DNA of 64,000 nt from Chrysomallon squamiferum (GCA_012295275.1 CM022673.1:13555288-13619287); one strand, 5' to 3'. Shown: positions 22,560 through 35,055, counted from the first letter of the stretch. Notes: a model not told the origin generated them from the letters alone. Numbers and translations are program-made.

Positions 22560-22788
22560 AAATGCCTCTAGCCCCCTTCTTCAAGACGTTTTCTGGAACA
22601 GCCCTTAGATTAGCTGGCACCTTCATGGGCGAGGTCAGCTTTCGGTCAGTGTCAAGGTCGCACTATAGTAAGGCGACCAGTCTGTAGTCTAATGGCTGTT
22701 TTGATGTTGCATAGTTTCGTCGTCTGATGTTTGAAAGAATACGAATTGTGGATATACATATTTTACCTTTTTATTTCGCTGGACGAAG
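22560..22788 (+). other. Candidate first exon (leader) of an unidentified plus-strand gene
   Basis: About 230 bp of complex, CpG-containing sequence ending in GGACGAAG|GTAAGTCAAT, a near-consensus donor (intron starts 22789). It coincides with the abrupt loss of CpGs that continues to about 59 kb. An ATG at 22727 stays open to the donor (20 codons plus 2 bases, MFERIRIVDIHILPFYFAGR). A shorter frame from an earlier ATG (about 22,692) stops first. So it could be a noncoding leader or a short coding start. The product is unknown and the 5' end is approximate. Confidence 0.4.
22570..22690 (+). promoter_or_regulatory. Candidate promoter or 5' end of the second gene
   Basis: Includes GTCAAGGTCGCAC near 22,647 (a nuclear-receptor monomer-type site) and a weak TATA-like ACTATAGTAA just after it. 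The call rests on its place directly upstream of the donor and at the CpG boundary. Confidence 0.25.
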
Positions 22789-25700
22789 GTAAGTCAATCA
22801 GAGAATGCATGTGTATTTTCTAATTCGTCTGTCAAATCGATATCAGTCCAATAGTGTGCTGGAAGTCCAATTAACGTTAAGACGTGGTAAAAAAAATGGG
22901 TCAATAAATTTGTGCATAATTGCCTATCTTTTAAACTTTGATACATATGTTAATCGATAGCTGGAACTAATGCATTTAGTTCGATTAGAGATATTTTAAC
23001 TTTAAAAACTCTTTAATTAATGAATGCAGTTAGAAAACAACATAGATATAATGGGTTTTTAAGACTGGTTTTCGGGGCCATGGTCACCAATGTTACGTCA
23101 ATAGGGTCAGACGGCTCTTGTTGCTGAGGTCAGAAGTGTTGTTGTTGGATCACGAAGGGGCGTAACTCGTGAACTTTGACTACTTCAGTACTTGTGTAAG
23201 CTTTTTGACATAATCTAATAAAGAATTATTAAATTAATTACATAGTTTCGTTTAAAACAAGTAACACGTGCTTGTACCCCACTGGCATAAGCCATTTTTT
23301 TAAACATTTTTTTTTTGTATGTTTTGTTTTATTATTTTAAATTTTGAATTATACAACCTAATGAATGTATTTAGTATTTTAATTTTGAAGTTCATAAGTA
23401 AGCTATTTAGTTATTACAAATATAAAAGGCATACATTTTGTAAACTAAGCTTATATGAAATAACCAAAAAAAAAAAAAAAAAAAAAAGGAATTAATGATT
23501 AAAAAGTAATATTTTTAGGTAGTTAATGGACATTTAACACAGAATTTTATTGTTGAAATACTTTCTCAGTAAACATTTGCTTTAGTCATATTCTTAATAC
23601 TGACAATACTGGGTTTTTTCATTATTTAACCCCACCATATTTCTTGTCTGACTTTGAGTTTTGTTAATATATATCTAACTTTATAAATAAAACATAAATG
23701 TCTGTTTCATGCAGGTTTTTGAAAAGTATATGTGAAACTGATAAATTATCTAAATTAAAAACACTCAAACAGTTGGTGGGATATACTAACATCACATGTA
23801 CTTGATATCAAAGACTGGCAATACAGTGTTGGCAATACAGATGACAAACCTGATATTTTTATGACCAGTTTTTGAATTTGTTTGTTTTCTGCATGTTTGA
23901 TTCCGCTGCCTGTAATTACAGACATTGGAAGTACAATCAGTAGAAAGGTGTTTCAGTTCATTTGAACATTTTTAACAATAAAATCTATACTGATCTTTCT
24001 GCACTATATCCATTTGGCCATTTCACATGCCATTTAATGCTCTTTTACTGGTTTATCAAAAGAACTAATCATTTCTGCTCAGCAGATGTGTTTATAAAAC
24101 AACCTTGCAGTGAATGGAGCCTTTTTATCTTGTATAATTAAAGAAAAACTCTGTTTCCTATCTGTTAACAAAGTATTATTATTATTTCTGTTTCTTACTA
24201 GCTCTTTTCAGTGGAAAGGTGTTTTCTAAACATACCATTTTGGTGTTTGATAAGAAGTTTGCTTACAATGGCAGCATTTCATTTTATCATAATAATTAAT
24301 TAATTTACGACACATTACTATTTAAATATATTGAAATATATTTAAACATATTCATTAATTACTAAAAGATATCACAGTTTGCATTTAATTTTTTTTCTTG
24401 TGATTTGTAAAACCATTTTTTTAACTATAATTTTTGAGAAATCTGAATTAGTACTTACTACTGTAATATCTGTAAGTTTCAAAATAGCTGGTGAAACTTA
24501 AATAATGGACTCATTAATCATAATGTAGGTTATGAAAAACCAGATATTTACTCATTTTTTTGTTTTTTGTAACAAAATATACATGAAATATTGATCCTTC
24601 AATTTTTATTTATTTATTATTACTATTTTTTAAATGAAAATACAATAAAATAAATAAATAGTAAAATAAAAATAAAATAGTAATAACTGTAAAGTAGAAA
24701 TCCTTGTATCTTTTACATAAATGATAATGTTTTCATTTTTACTTGTTTTTCTTTATTTCTTTATTTATATTTTGAATGATATTTAAAAAGTCATTCATCA
24801 TTCTTATTAAACAATTTAATAGCAGTTCTGTATCCTGGGATACATTTGTTTAAAAGAAATGCAGTGTTTGTTATTTCTTAACAATTGTTTTATATGGTTT
24901 CTTAATAATACTTTATCTTTATAATCTGATGTTCAGTTTTTAAAAAAGATAAATTTAAAATAACTGTACTTTTGGTAAGAGTGAAAATATCATTACATAA
25001 TATTCTTTCAACTTTCTAGTTAAATTTTCCTAATTTAACAGTTCCACAATTGTGTGTGTGTGTGTGTGTGTGTGTTAGCCTGATAGTTTGGTGCATCTGT
25101 TTTGTTGTCAGTTATTGTTATACTTCATTTATTCAACATTTTATCTGTTGCCAGTGAAGCAGTTCGTAGATACAGTCCTCTTGTTCTTTCCTTTTCTTGG
25201 ATACACGATAAAGAATGGAGTTGATAAAAACACAAATTTTTCTTTAGATGTGACATACATAATTTAGTTAGAAACACTTTACACAGAACCATTGAAACTA
25301 ATTCTGCTTCAGTTTTATTGATCGAAGTAATCAATATTATTTTACAGGGATAATTCACTTCTTTTTCTAAGTGTACCTTTGACAATGCATAAAAAAACAG
25401 GCTAATACTCTTTATGTAATTTGAACTGACAGATGTTTTTTTTCTCCTATTAAAAAAATTTGTAAATTCAGTAAATAGTCAGTGTTCATACATTCTTATT
25501 ATTTCCAAATCATTGGTCCATTTATTCTTTAAGTATATTTGAGATGGTACTAAAATAATCTAAATATATATATATTTTTTAGTAATTTCCAAGAAGTTGT
25601 TGTATTTTTTTTTGGAAAAATTTGAAAATGCTATTCACCCTTTGCTAATAATAAAGTATGAAAATAATTCAACAAATCTCTGATAATTTATATGTTTATT
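22789..25700 (+). other. Putative intron 1 of the second gene, first part
   Basis: CpGs persist to about 23,180 and then almost vanish (two in 24,001-25,200 by hand count). It holds poly(A) at about 23,465-23,487 and (TG)n at about 25,052-25,076. No exon recognised. Confidence 0.4.
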
Positions 25701-25754
25701 TTATTTTTTTGTTTAGTTTTTACTGTGTCATGTAAAACAGAAATGTAACAGAAA

Positions 25755-25860
25755 AAACTCAAACAGAGTGGTTCGTGTAAGTCAATGATGATAAAAATTC
25801 TGATATGTAGAGCTTTTTCTTCCCATAGATCATTAATGCATGAATGTATAATGACATCTC
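25755..25860 (-). mobile_element. SINE fragment, copy 1 of a pair
   Basis: It shares a diverged segment of about 55 bp with 26,340-26,395, in the same orientation: GAGCTTTTTCTTCCCATAGA here against GTGCTTTATCTTCCAGTAGA there, followed in each by a GTATAATGA / GTAATGA segment. The second copy carries a B-box-like site on the minus strand, so I read both as tRNA-derived. Confidence 0.4.
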
Positions 25861-26269
25861 AATAACTAAATACATTAAATGTATGTGATTTCACTTACTT
25901 TACTTCTTTGTCAATCTGTAAATTATTCTTTCTTTCATTACTCTGTAAAATGTAAACATGCAAAAAAGAAATGAAAATAAAATCTTCTAAAACTACAACA
26001 CATTCAGTATAAACTCATTCTACTTTATTTTTAGCAATATTTGGTTTTTAAGTACAAATACAACAACAACAGCAACAAAAAGAAGTCTGGAATGGATGCA
26101 AAATATATTTTGCTTAAATAAGTTATCCCAGACATTAAAGAGAAAGTTTTTAACAATTTTTGTTTATTATTTTTATTTTCTTGCAAATTTTCCTTTCAAG
26201 TAATTTTAGCTGATTACTTGAACTGAGTTAATATCTAAAACAGATGCTGGCTCTAGATGAGAGGAATGT

Positions 26270-26400
26270 GAAATACTTGACACAATATTTTAAAAATATT
26301 TACAAGTTCTGCCAGCAAGAATCAAACTGTTGATGTGTTGTGCTTTATCTTCCAGTAGATCACAGATGAACGAATATGTAATGATATATCAGCACACACA
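26270..26400 (-). mobile_element. tRNA-derived SINE remnant, copy 2 of the pair
   Basis: On the minus strand, AGTTTGATTCT near 26,325-26,315 matches 8 of 11 positions of the tRNA B box, with tRNA-like sequence 5' of it. The plus-strand downstream segment repeats the element at 25.76-25.86 kb. Confidence 0.4.
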
Positions 26401-26639
26401 CACACCCACACACACACACACAATAAGGTATATGGCATACAATGATATATAAATACTCATATCCTCCCACATATTATATATATAATATCTATGGGTGTGT
26501 ATGAGTGTATGAGTATTTGCATTTGTATATGTATATGTATATATGCCAAATATCTTATTTTTGTATTATGTTGTAATGAACAAGAAAAGTGCTTGTGATC
26601 TATAAGCATTTTAATAAGAGTGTCTGTTCATATTAATGC

Positions 26640-26960
26640 AGTATGTTACTATTTGAGTAAATTACTGTTATTATCTGCAGCTTAAATATATTATCTACAC
26701 TTACATATATATCCACTTTAAATATAGTTATCTGCATTTTAAATATGTTGTTATCCACACTTTATATATATCACTGTCAGCACTTTAAATATCTTATCTG
26801 CATTTTAAAAAATTATTCTTATCTGAATTTCATATACCTTGTACACTTTAAATATTTTGTTATCTTTCACTTATTTAATATATGTAATAATAATAACAAA
26901 CACTCGAGTATGATGATATCAGTAGCTTAAATGGACTGAAACCTACAGTTTAATTATATT
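26640..26960 (+). repeat. Degenerate tandem repeat with TTATCTGCACTTTAAATAT-like units
   Basis: About eight diverged units, roughly 30-35 bp apart, each containing ACTTTAAATAT or CATTTTAAATAT preceded by TTATC. Confidence 0.7.
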
Positions 26961-27520
26961 GCTAACAGCACTTTCAAATTATGTGTAAATCCTCTTGAAA
27001 TGTTAAAAATGCTACTTTAATTATGTATATATTTTTTGTTATAAATACTTTAAATGTAGTGATTTATTTATACATTAAATACTCTTTGTGATCTGTAGTA
27101 GAGATTCCTTTACTCTTTTTAAATCAGTGTTAAATGATGTTTACATGCAGTGCATTAGTAATGATAATTTCTAGGTGAAGTATCCTGTTATTGTATTTGG
27201 AGATCTCAATGTTTTAATTGTTTTAGATTGTAAGTTTGAATGCTGGGATAGCAAGTAGCCAAGTTAATGAAGTGTAAAAAAAACTATTTGCTGTCTAAAT
27301 GAAAAGCTATATGGCTATATTTCATTGTACCTGAATGAAATGGGTGGGATAAAAACACTAAATTGAAAGTATCTGTGACTCTGTGCCTTTGAAATGGTAA
27401 TGTCTGCAGTATGTTATTGTGAAATAAATGTGATCTAGACAGATTTACTGTTTACACAACAGAGGTAACATAGTTGTTGGTTGTTGTTTTTTTGGTTTTT
27501 TTAATGATTGTTTTGATAAT
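26961..27520. other. Intron-like, nothing recognised
   Basis: AT-rich and CpG-poor, with no repeat array, exon or RNA gene that I can support. Confidence 0.5.
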
Positions 27521-27527
27521 AATCTGT

Positions 27528-27647
27528 ATAAATAAATAAATAAATAAATAAATAAATTTTTAAATATATAATAGCAATAATAAAAAGAAAAATCAGTCAG
27601 TCAGTCAATTAATCAATAAATAAAACCTTAAAAATATAAGCAAATAA

Positions 27648-27678
<31 letters not shown>

Positions 27679-27699
27679 AAAAAAAAAAAAAAAAAAAAG
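27528..27699. repeat. (AAAT)n blocks ending in poly(A)
   Basis: Two (AAAT)n blocks (about 27,530-27,556 and 27,648-27,678) separated by (TCAG)n and AT-rich sequence and ending in about 20 A. Confidence 0.9.
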
Positions 27700-27964
27700 A
27701 CCTGCCCAGTTAGAATTATAAAAAGTATGCTTCTGAAGTTTATAACCAGACATGAAGAAATTCAGTTTTCTTCAAAGTAATTGTTTAGTACCAGTCTTTG
27801 TTAATAATAAAATATAACAACAAACAAGTCTCTGGTGGTTTGGTCAGTTAGTCATTTTTTGTTTTCATTTATTTGTAAAATCATTTAGCATAGAAATGTG
27901 AACAAAACCATGTAAACTGTAACCACCACAACTTTCTCATTTACTTTTCAGGTTTGACTTTATA

Positions 27965-28315
27965 ATCAGTAAGTAAATTACCAGCAATATTGTTTTCTAT
28001 CAGTATTAGTGAGTAAATTACTAGCATTATGTTTTTCTATTAGTGAGCAAATTACTAGCATTATTGTTTTCTATTAGTGAGTAAATTAGTAGCATTATTG
28101 TTTTCTTTTAGTATTAGTGAGTAAATTACTAGCATTGTTGTTTTCTGTTAGTATTAGTGAGTAAATTATTTGTATTATTGAATTTTCATATAGTGGGTAA
28201 ATTATTTGTATTATTGTCTTTTCTGTTAGTGAGTAAATTATTTGTATTATTGAATTTTCTGTTAGTGAGTAAATTATTTACAATATTGTCTTTTCTGATA
28301 GTGAGTAAATTACTG
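27965..28315 (+). repeat. Minisatellite, about 34-bp unit, about ten copies
   Basis: Units of the form GTGAGTAAATTACTAGCATT followed by ATTGTTTTCTGTTA, 31-40 bp long. The 5' copies share ACTAGCATT, and the 3' copies instead share ATTTGTATT, showing two subfamilies that spread separately. Confidence 0.9.
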
Positions 28316-29640
28316 TTGAAGATGAGTTTTCTGTAAAGCAATGATGCCTTGTAATCAGTAAAGTCTGTGAGTGAATTCCCATGTCTGTCAGTTCTTTTTT
28401 AAAAACAAAAATAAACAAAACACTAATAGTTCCTGGCACAAAACATTTTGAAGATACTTTTTTTTCCCTGAAGATCATTTCAGTTTTCAATAAACGACTT
28501 TTTTTTCAAGGCAAAGAACAATTTGTAAAAGAGAAGAATTTATGTCCTCTTGCAGCATCACTGACATAGTTTTAAGTATATTTGTAATGAAAATTCACTG
28601 CTGTATTTTTATACTGTAACATCAATTGATGAAACTTTTTCTGTTCATACATGATGCGAAAAGGAATATAAACAGAAATGACAAGATTAATGACAGTGTC
28701 TTTTGTTTTATACAAACAGGAATTAAAAAGAAAATAATGGTAATATTATCCTCATTTGAATCTGGATTACATTCTGTTTGTTGCTCAAATTACATTTTAT
28801 AATAAACTGAGATACGCATTTTTATTTTTGTATTAGATCTGTGACATGTTTTTTTGTTTTCAAAAGGGATCTGTGATAAAGGTTAATTATTTAATGATGC
28901 CACAAACAGTCTTGTGTATTGAGTTACATAATCAGCAATGGCTGCCTTCTTCTGGAACAAGATGTCAGGCTAACCAATGAAATGAGAGTTTCCATGTGGC
29001 ATAGTTTTTCTAATCTGGGTTTCTGGCACTTTTCTACCAGTCAATAAAACAATGCTTTTATTTAAAAAAAGTACTTTCTTGTTTATCTACATGATAATTT
29101 ATAAAAAATAAAAAAAATAAAAATATCTTAAAAAAAAAAAATATGATAATATTTTAAAAAATAGTTTTAAATAGTTATGTTACCTCATATACTTAAAAAC
29201 ACTTGACAGATAGTAATTTCTTTCTTTTGTTTTTTTTGTTTGTTGTTGTTTTTTATTATTACTTTTAATAATGTAATTTAAATATCTTTAATTTCAATGC
29301 TTTAAAAAAAAAAAAAAAAAAAAAAAAATAAAAAAACCCATTCTAAAATTACTATCTCTAAGCTGATATATTAAAATAGATATTAATCCATTAATACTTT
29401 CATGAAAGAAGCTCAAGATGATTAAATGTTTTCCCTATACATTAATACAGTTCTCAAGATTAAGACAAATAAATACTAAACCAGTGCTCAATAAAGGTTA
29501 AATGATTAAAACATTCCGATCCTTCTTTAATAGTACTGTTTGTTAGTGAGTAGAAATAATTTTATAATTCATAGAATATTTCTCATTAATAATAAATAAT
29601 GTAATCTATGTTGGAGGTGTTGTTTCCGAGTGCTTTGGGT
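28316..29640. other. Intron-like, nothing recognised
   Basis: AT-rich and CpG-poor. Contains poly(A) at about 29,304-29,327. The short open frames here lack domains. Confidence 0.5.
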
Positions 29641-29649
29641 GCATCTACA

Positions 29650-29835
29650 GAGGATGTTTATTATTGAATGGTTAGGTTACAGAGTTAGGTTTCAGTATTT
29701 TTCATCGGATTATTTCCCATTCCAACAAGTACCTCTGTGACAATGGTGTATTCTTTCCTGTCTCTGGGTTGGTGCATAAGATATCTTACTGCTGATTAAA
29801 AAAGAAGGTACTCATTTGTGTGTTTGCAGGTTTTC
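29650..29835 (+). mobile_element. SINE remnant, core and 3' half
   Basis: It contains the core ATTATTTCCCATTCCAACAA (as at 12.4, 41.9 and 44.5 kb) and, about 60 bp later, GGTGCATAAGATATCTTACT plus GCTGATTAAAAAAG. The latter is shared with 35.5 kb and 37.1 kb. The order matches the molluscan SINE I recall. Heavily mutated. Confidence 0.6.
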
Positions 29836-30945
29836 TTTTCTCATTATGTGATGGGCCTTTATATTATGACACCTGTAAGTTGCAATTGCAGATTGAAAAT
29901 GTTTTGAGTGCATTGTTAAAATAAATTTGTTCTTCTTCTCATGTATATTGTCACAGCTAAAGAACTAGCTTTTGAGAGCTGTTGCAGTCATTTAACAGTG
30001 TCAACATTACCTGTTTTACAGGTTTAGTACTTAAAAAAAAAAAAAAATGAGGTGTTCTGTTAACCTACTGGAAATGTTGACAAATTTCTACAATGATGCA
30101 TCATTACATGGTGTAGATGTAACAAAGTTTTCATTGTGAAAATAGCTTTGTCACTTGTAAGTAAGTAAATAAAATGCAGTTGATGGATAATCCATAAAAT
30201 TGTAAAATGTAGTATTAATATTACCTGTTATTTTAAATTGTTATTTTTTTTTGTGGGATTTATTAAAATATTGTTTTGTTTAATGCTTAGAATATGTTGG
30301 CATTTTGTTATTATTACTGTTATTATTACTGTTATTGCAGTAACATACAGAAGCAATAGTAACAGTGTATACAGTTAGACATTTTTTTAATTGTTTATAT
30401 CTTGAAGAGTTGCTGAAGCAGTATATTAAATTTAATGATTTTTTTCAGAAATATGAGTGTGTACCTTTTAACAGGTTTTTAATTTTTTTTGAAAACAAAT
30501 TACTGTAATTTTTACTACACGCAGAGAACAATTATTGATCTGATAGAAATGATGACATAAAATTTTATATTAATAAAATCCTCATATTTCCACTGAATAA
30601 CAGCATGAAGCTAAAATGATTAAATATTAATTAAATGTAAAAGTAAAGAAAAGTAAAGTAAAATAAAGTAAATAAATAATAATAAAAAGAAACAACTAAA
30701 CTATCGAAACAGTTGGTAGACAATTCATTAGAAACTTTTAACCTTTTTTTTCTATTTATAATAATAGTAATAATAATAATGATAATAAAAAAATAAAATA
30801 ACAATAACAATAATAATAAAAAAAAAAAAGAGCACCTAATCTATTGAAACAGTTGGTTCCAATACATTTAACGATTTTTTTTTATCTTTGTATTCATAGA
30901 ATAGAATTTTTTTTTTCACATGATCATCATCTTCTTCTTTTTTTT
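29836..30945. other. Intron-like, nothing recognised
   Basis: Contains short poly(A), (AAT)n at about 30,768-30,820 and AT-rich sequence. No exon supported. Confidence 0.5.
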
Positions 30946-30949
30946 CACT

Positions 30950-31145
30950 GTTAATCTCTAACCACTGACCTTGTCCAGTAATTCAGCCCTCTATAGATAG
31001 GCTGGAGTCGGTGGTCATGCATGGGTGCACTGGCACAATGCCATGGATTTCCTCCCCCCCTTGGACAGTTGACCACTGGGCAGTGAGTGAATGGCAGGTC
31101 TTCACTCCTTGTCCTCAGCCTAAGGACACTGTACACATTCTCACC
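30950..31145 (-). other. Complex GC-richer stretch, unidentified
   Basis: About 190 bp with distinctly higher GC than its surroundings and a 61-codon minus-strand frame at 31136-30951. It resembles a repeat fragment more than an exon: no splice-bounded conserved frame, and a C run interrupts it. Family unknown. Confidence 0.3.
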
Positions 31146-31489
31146 TTTCTGTGAACTGGAACCTGCTCTTTATTGCTGTCTTACTGCGTATATGTGTATT
31201 TAAATATACACTCTAGTTCTTTATCAATCTGTGTCTGCAGTTATTGTGGTGACAGGCGCTGCAGAGGATGTGCAAGGCTTTTTTCCCTCCGAGATAACGT
31301 TATATATGTTTATATATAGGCATAAATACACCCAGAGGGCTGTTTGATACAAAAGGTATATTCTTCTACTGTGGCTGCTGCCAATAGTGAAAGTAAGTTT
31401 TTATTTTTTTTATTACATGTGTTTTTAATTTTATAAAACAATTATCTTTTTGTTTTTAGCTGGGGTTTTTGTGAATTTGGATGTTGTTT

Positions 31490-31490
31490 T

Positions 31491-31533
<43 letters not shown>

Positions 31534-31763
31534 TTATTATTATTATTATTATTTTTTTTTTTTATTTTGTGTCTACAAATTGATGTTATAAATATGATAC
31601 AATGTAAAAAACCACATTTATTAATTGTTTTCAATTGTTATTTATATATGTGTATATTTTTGCAAACATCAGTGTTTGTTTTTAGATCATTGATTACCTG
31701 TGGATTTTTATTTATATTATAATTCTAATTTTTAAAATTATTTATATATTGTTATATACACAT

Positions 31764-31806
<43 letters not shown>
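31490..31806. repeat. (TTTA)n-(ATT)n-poly(T) and (AC)n microsatellites
   Basis: (TTTA)n at 31,491-31,533, (ATT)n and T to about 31,562, and (AC)n at 31,765-31,805. Confidence 0.95.
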
Positions 31807-31813
<7 letters not shown>

Positions 31814-32890
31814 TTTTTTAAATTGTTAACCATTTCTCTATTCTTTTAATTGATTTATTTTTTTTATTTTTTTTAATGTTATTTTATTTATTTATTTTAT
31901 TTCTTTGTTAACATCAGTATTAAATTTTTATATTTTATTAACATTTTTATTTGTTTATATCTTTAATATCTTTTTATTTTTATTTGATTTTATTAATGGT
32001 TTTTAAAAAGTTAATGTTATTAATATTTTCCCATAACAATTAAATTAAATTAATTGTAATTTCAAGCTTTATTGTTATTAATTTTTATATATATCTTTAT
32101 CATTAATTTATATTAATATTATTGTTATTGTTACTGGTATTATCACGAAACATTTTAGATTGCTCATATTTTTAATAAAGGGAAGACTCACTTATTTTGT
32201 TAAATGTTTTATCAAGAATGTTCAGATATGCTTGCTGTGGAAAAAATGTCTAACTTTTTAACTCTTTAGATGCAAATATTTTTTTTTTATGTCCTAATAT
32301 TTAATAAAAAAATAAAAAAATAAACCAGTGTTTAGTGAGGCCTGACTTTATATATTAACTGAGGCATCTTTTTTAATTCAACTGCTTGATATTCTCAAAT
32401 TAGATTTTTATTTTATTTTGTAAGGGCAAAAAAGAGGTTAAAAAAGTATTAAATAAATATGATTAAATATAAAATAAAAAGTGTTTTGATAGAGTAAACA
32501 TTTAACTCGTTTAAACAAGGTTAAGAAAGTTCAGGATTCTGTTACAGTGTTTAAATTGATAAAAAGAAACATAGCCATATCATTTGCTAATCTTTATGAA
32601 AACATTTTCCATGTAAAACAAATTTTTGCATCTTTTATGTTTTAATATCTTGTGTCTCGTGTGTTTCATATCAGTTTTATCTCAGAGAAACCAAACCAAA
32701 CTAAACTACTGTAGATGTAGGCAAGTAACTGCTACAATTATATAAACCACTGACACACACACACATGAATACACACATTCAAATCTATACATTTTATACA
32801 TATTTAAGTATTTGCGTTTTTATCCATATCTGTAAATATGTCTTTTGTATTAGTTTACTTGATAGTATAAATAGTAAAAGTAAAAAGTTA
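31807..32890. other. Intron-like, nothing recognised
   Basis: Extremely AT-rich, with no array longer than short A or T runs. Confidence 0.5.
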
Positions 32891-32899
32891 CCAATTGTG

Positions 32900-33082
32900 A
32901 TATTGTGATATAAATGTATGGGTTTGTATGTATTTTTATATTTATGTCATGTTTTTGTGTCTGTGTATATTTCTGTATGTTCTTGTGTGTGTGTGTGTGT
33001 ATATGTGTATGTGTTTCAGTTTGTGTGTTTCTGTGTGTGTGTTTTGTGTATGTGTGTGTATGTGTGTGTGTGTGTGTTTCTT
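32900..33082. repeat. Cryptic TG-rich simple sequence
   Basis: (TG)n interrupted by TATG and TTCTG. The Cys/Val-rich and His/Thr-rich open frames on both strands are artefacts. Confidence 0.85.
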
Positions 33083-34690
33083 TTGACTGTACATACATTG
33101 ACCCCATGCATACACTTGCTGACACCGTACAGTCAGACACGGAGCAGTTTTAGCCTGAGGATGTAATATGTCTTGAAATGTTTGTCAGGACAGAGTTGCT
33201 GGTCAGGTAATGTAGACATATAAACCTGTGATCTGTCAAGTGCAGCAGCCATGTTACTGGAAAACAGGTGAGGAAAGTCGTCTTTGAGAAGCAGTCTGCA
33301 TGAGACACACAAGGAAGGCTGGTAATAATTGTTACTTTCCTCATGAAGTCAGAAAATCTTGTAGCCACAGTTAGTCCATGACAGCTCTGAAGTTTCTTCT
33401 GATGTGAAAATGAGAGATCATGACTATGATATATATATTGGTTTATTTTTAAGCATGTATATATGAGATATATGTATGTGTATGGTGGGTTTATGTGTAT
33501 GTTTGCATGAAAGTAACATATGCTAAAACATTATACAGATACATTTATAGTCTACAGTTTGGAAGTTTCTTACATTGGTTTAATATAAACAACATTTATA
33601 GGAATGATACCACAAGAGAGACAGACACATGTATATACTTACACAAAGTAAATTTATCTGTCTTCTCTCTCTCTTTTTTTCTTTTTGAACTATTACATTT
33701 TCATAAAGTTAGGATCAGAGGGCACCATAACTTCAAATGAAATGGTTGTGTTTTGTGAATTAAAATTCAGGGGGATATGTTATACTTGAGCTGAGACTGT
33801 TAAATAAATATCTGAACATAATTTTCTTTGTGATTTATCAAAATGCATTTCAGCTGCATGAAACAAAGCTGTCAGTATTATTTATTTCTTATATTTTCAT
33901 TTTAAACTTAATGATTTCATATTGTCTTGTTTTGAATAATAACTGGAGGAATTATGTGGAATCTTAAACAAAAATTTCATAGTTAAAAATGTAATTAACC
34001 CTTATCCTCGAAATTTCATGATTGAAAACTGATCTAATCATATTAATTTTAATTTTTTTTTTACTTGCTTTTTTTTTTTTTTTTTTTAAGCACTATTTGT
34101 ATATTAGAGAGTTAATTTTACTTGATTTTAATTGAACAATTGCAGGTAATTTTTGCAGCAATTTCCTTTAATTTACTTACCTGGAAGTCTCTAAATTGAG
34201 TCACAGTAATAATAAATATGATTACTGTAAATGATATGATTTGAAATAATCAATGATTAAATTTGTTTTGCGTAGATCCATCTATTTAACAGTTTATCTT
34301 TTCATAAAATATATTTATATAAGATATGACACTTCAAGAACATAAAAAAGTAAAATAGAATTACTTGCTGAATTACTAACAGTGACAAATTAATTTAATT
34401 TATTATAAGGAATCATTTGAAAGTACAGAAAAGTATTTTATTTGTTATCAATACTAAAAATGTATATTTAAAAAAAATAAACAAACAAATGAACAGAAAA
34501 TTTAGATATTATGTATACAGCCACATCTGATTAACAAGAAGTAGACAAAAGTAATCACAGGAAAACTTTTGTCTCAGTTTTGACAAAGGAATCTAATAAT
34601 TTAGTTACAGTAATCCTAGAATATTTTGTCAACATCAGACACCAAGGCCATAATAAGGTCATGGACAAAAGATTAATCTTGTAAATCGGT
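33083..34690. other. Intron-like; one moderately complex stretch at 33.09-33.38 kb
   Basis: The 33.09-33.38 kb stretch has donor-like CAG|GTAATG (about 33,206) and CAG|GTGAGG (about 33,267) after an acceptor-like TTTTAG (33,147-33,152). No protein similarity is visible, so I call no exon. Confidence 0.4.
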
Positions 34691-34699
34691 ACACGGAAC

Positions 34700-35015
34700 A
34701 TGTGTTTACAATTTCATGCAGGTGGACATACTATAGACTTAGTACTTAAATCAGAATTTACTACTTAACTAGTCGGTCCTTTATTATTGCTACAGTTTAT
34801 ATTTGTGACCTTGAGTGTATGTGTGTGTGTGTGTGTGTGTGAGTGTGGATTTTATATTCATGCATGTTTATTGGTACTGCATGTGTATGTGTGTTTTTAC
34901 AATTTCATGCAGGTGAACACATAGTAAAACTATAGACTTCACTTAAATCAGAATTTACCATTTAATTACTGGATTTAATTATTATTACAGTTTAGTGTCC
35001 TTGAAAATATATGTG

Positions 35016-35052
<37 letters not shown>

Positions 35053-35055
35053 GTC
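34700..35055 (+). repeat. Direct duplication, two copies of about 160 bp, each ending in (GT)n
   Basis: Copy 1 (about 34,700-34,855) and copy 2 (about 34,889-35,055) share ACAATTTCATGCAGGTG, ACTATAGACTT, ACTTAAATCAGAATTTAC and an ATTATTGCTACAGTTTA / ATTATTACAGTTTA segment, and both end in a TG run. They differ by several small indels. Confidence 0.85.

Noticed and set aside
30951-31136. 61-codon minus-strand frame in a GC-richer stretch, considered as an exon
   Set aside because: No splice-bounded frame, no domain and a homopolymer C run inside. More likely an unidentified repeat fragment.
32850-33166. Cys/Val-rich and His/Thr-rich frames of 79-96 codons
   Set aside because: Artefacts of TG-rich simple sequence. 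A cysteine-rich secreted peptide was considered, but the Cys spacing simply follows the repeat.
33152-33267. Possible exon with acceptor TTTTAG and donors CAG|GTAATG or CAG|GTGAGG
   Set aside because: Sites of this quality are expected by chance in 64 kb. The short product has no similarity that I can recognise and no partner exons.
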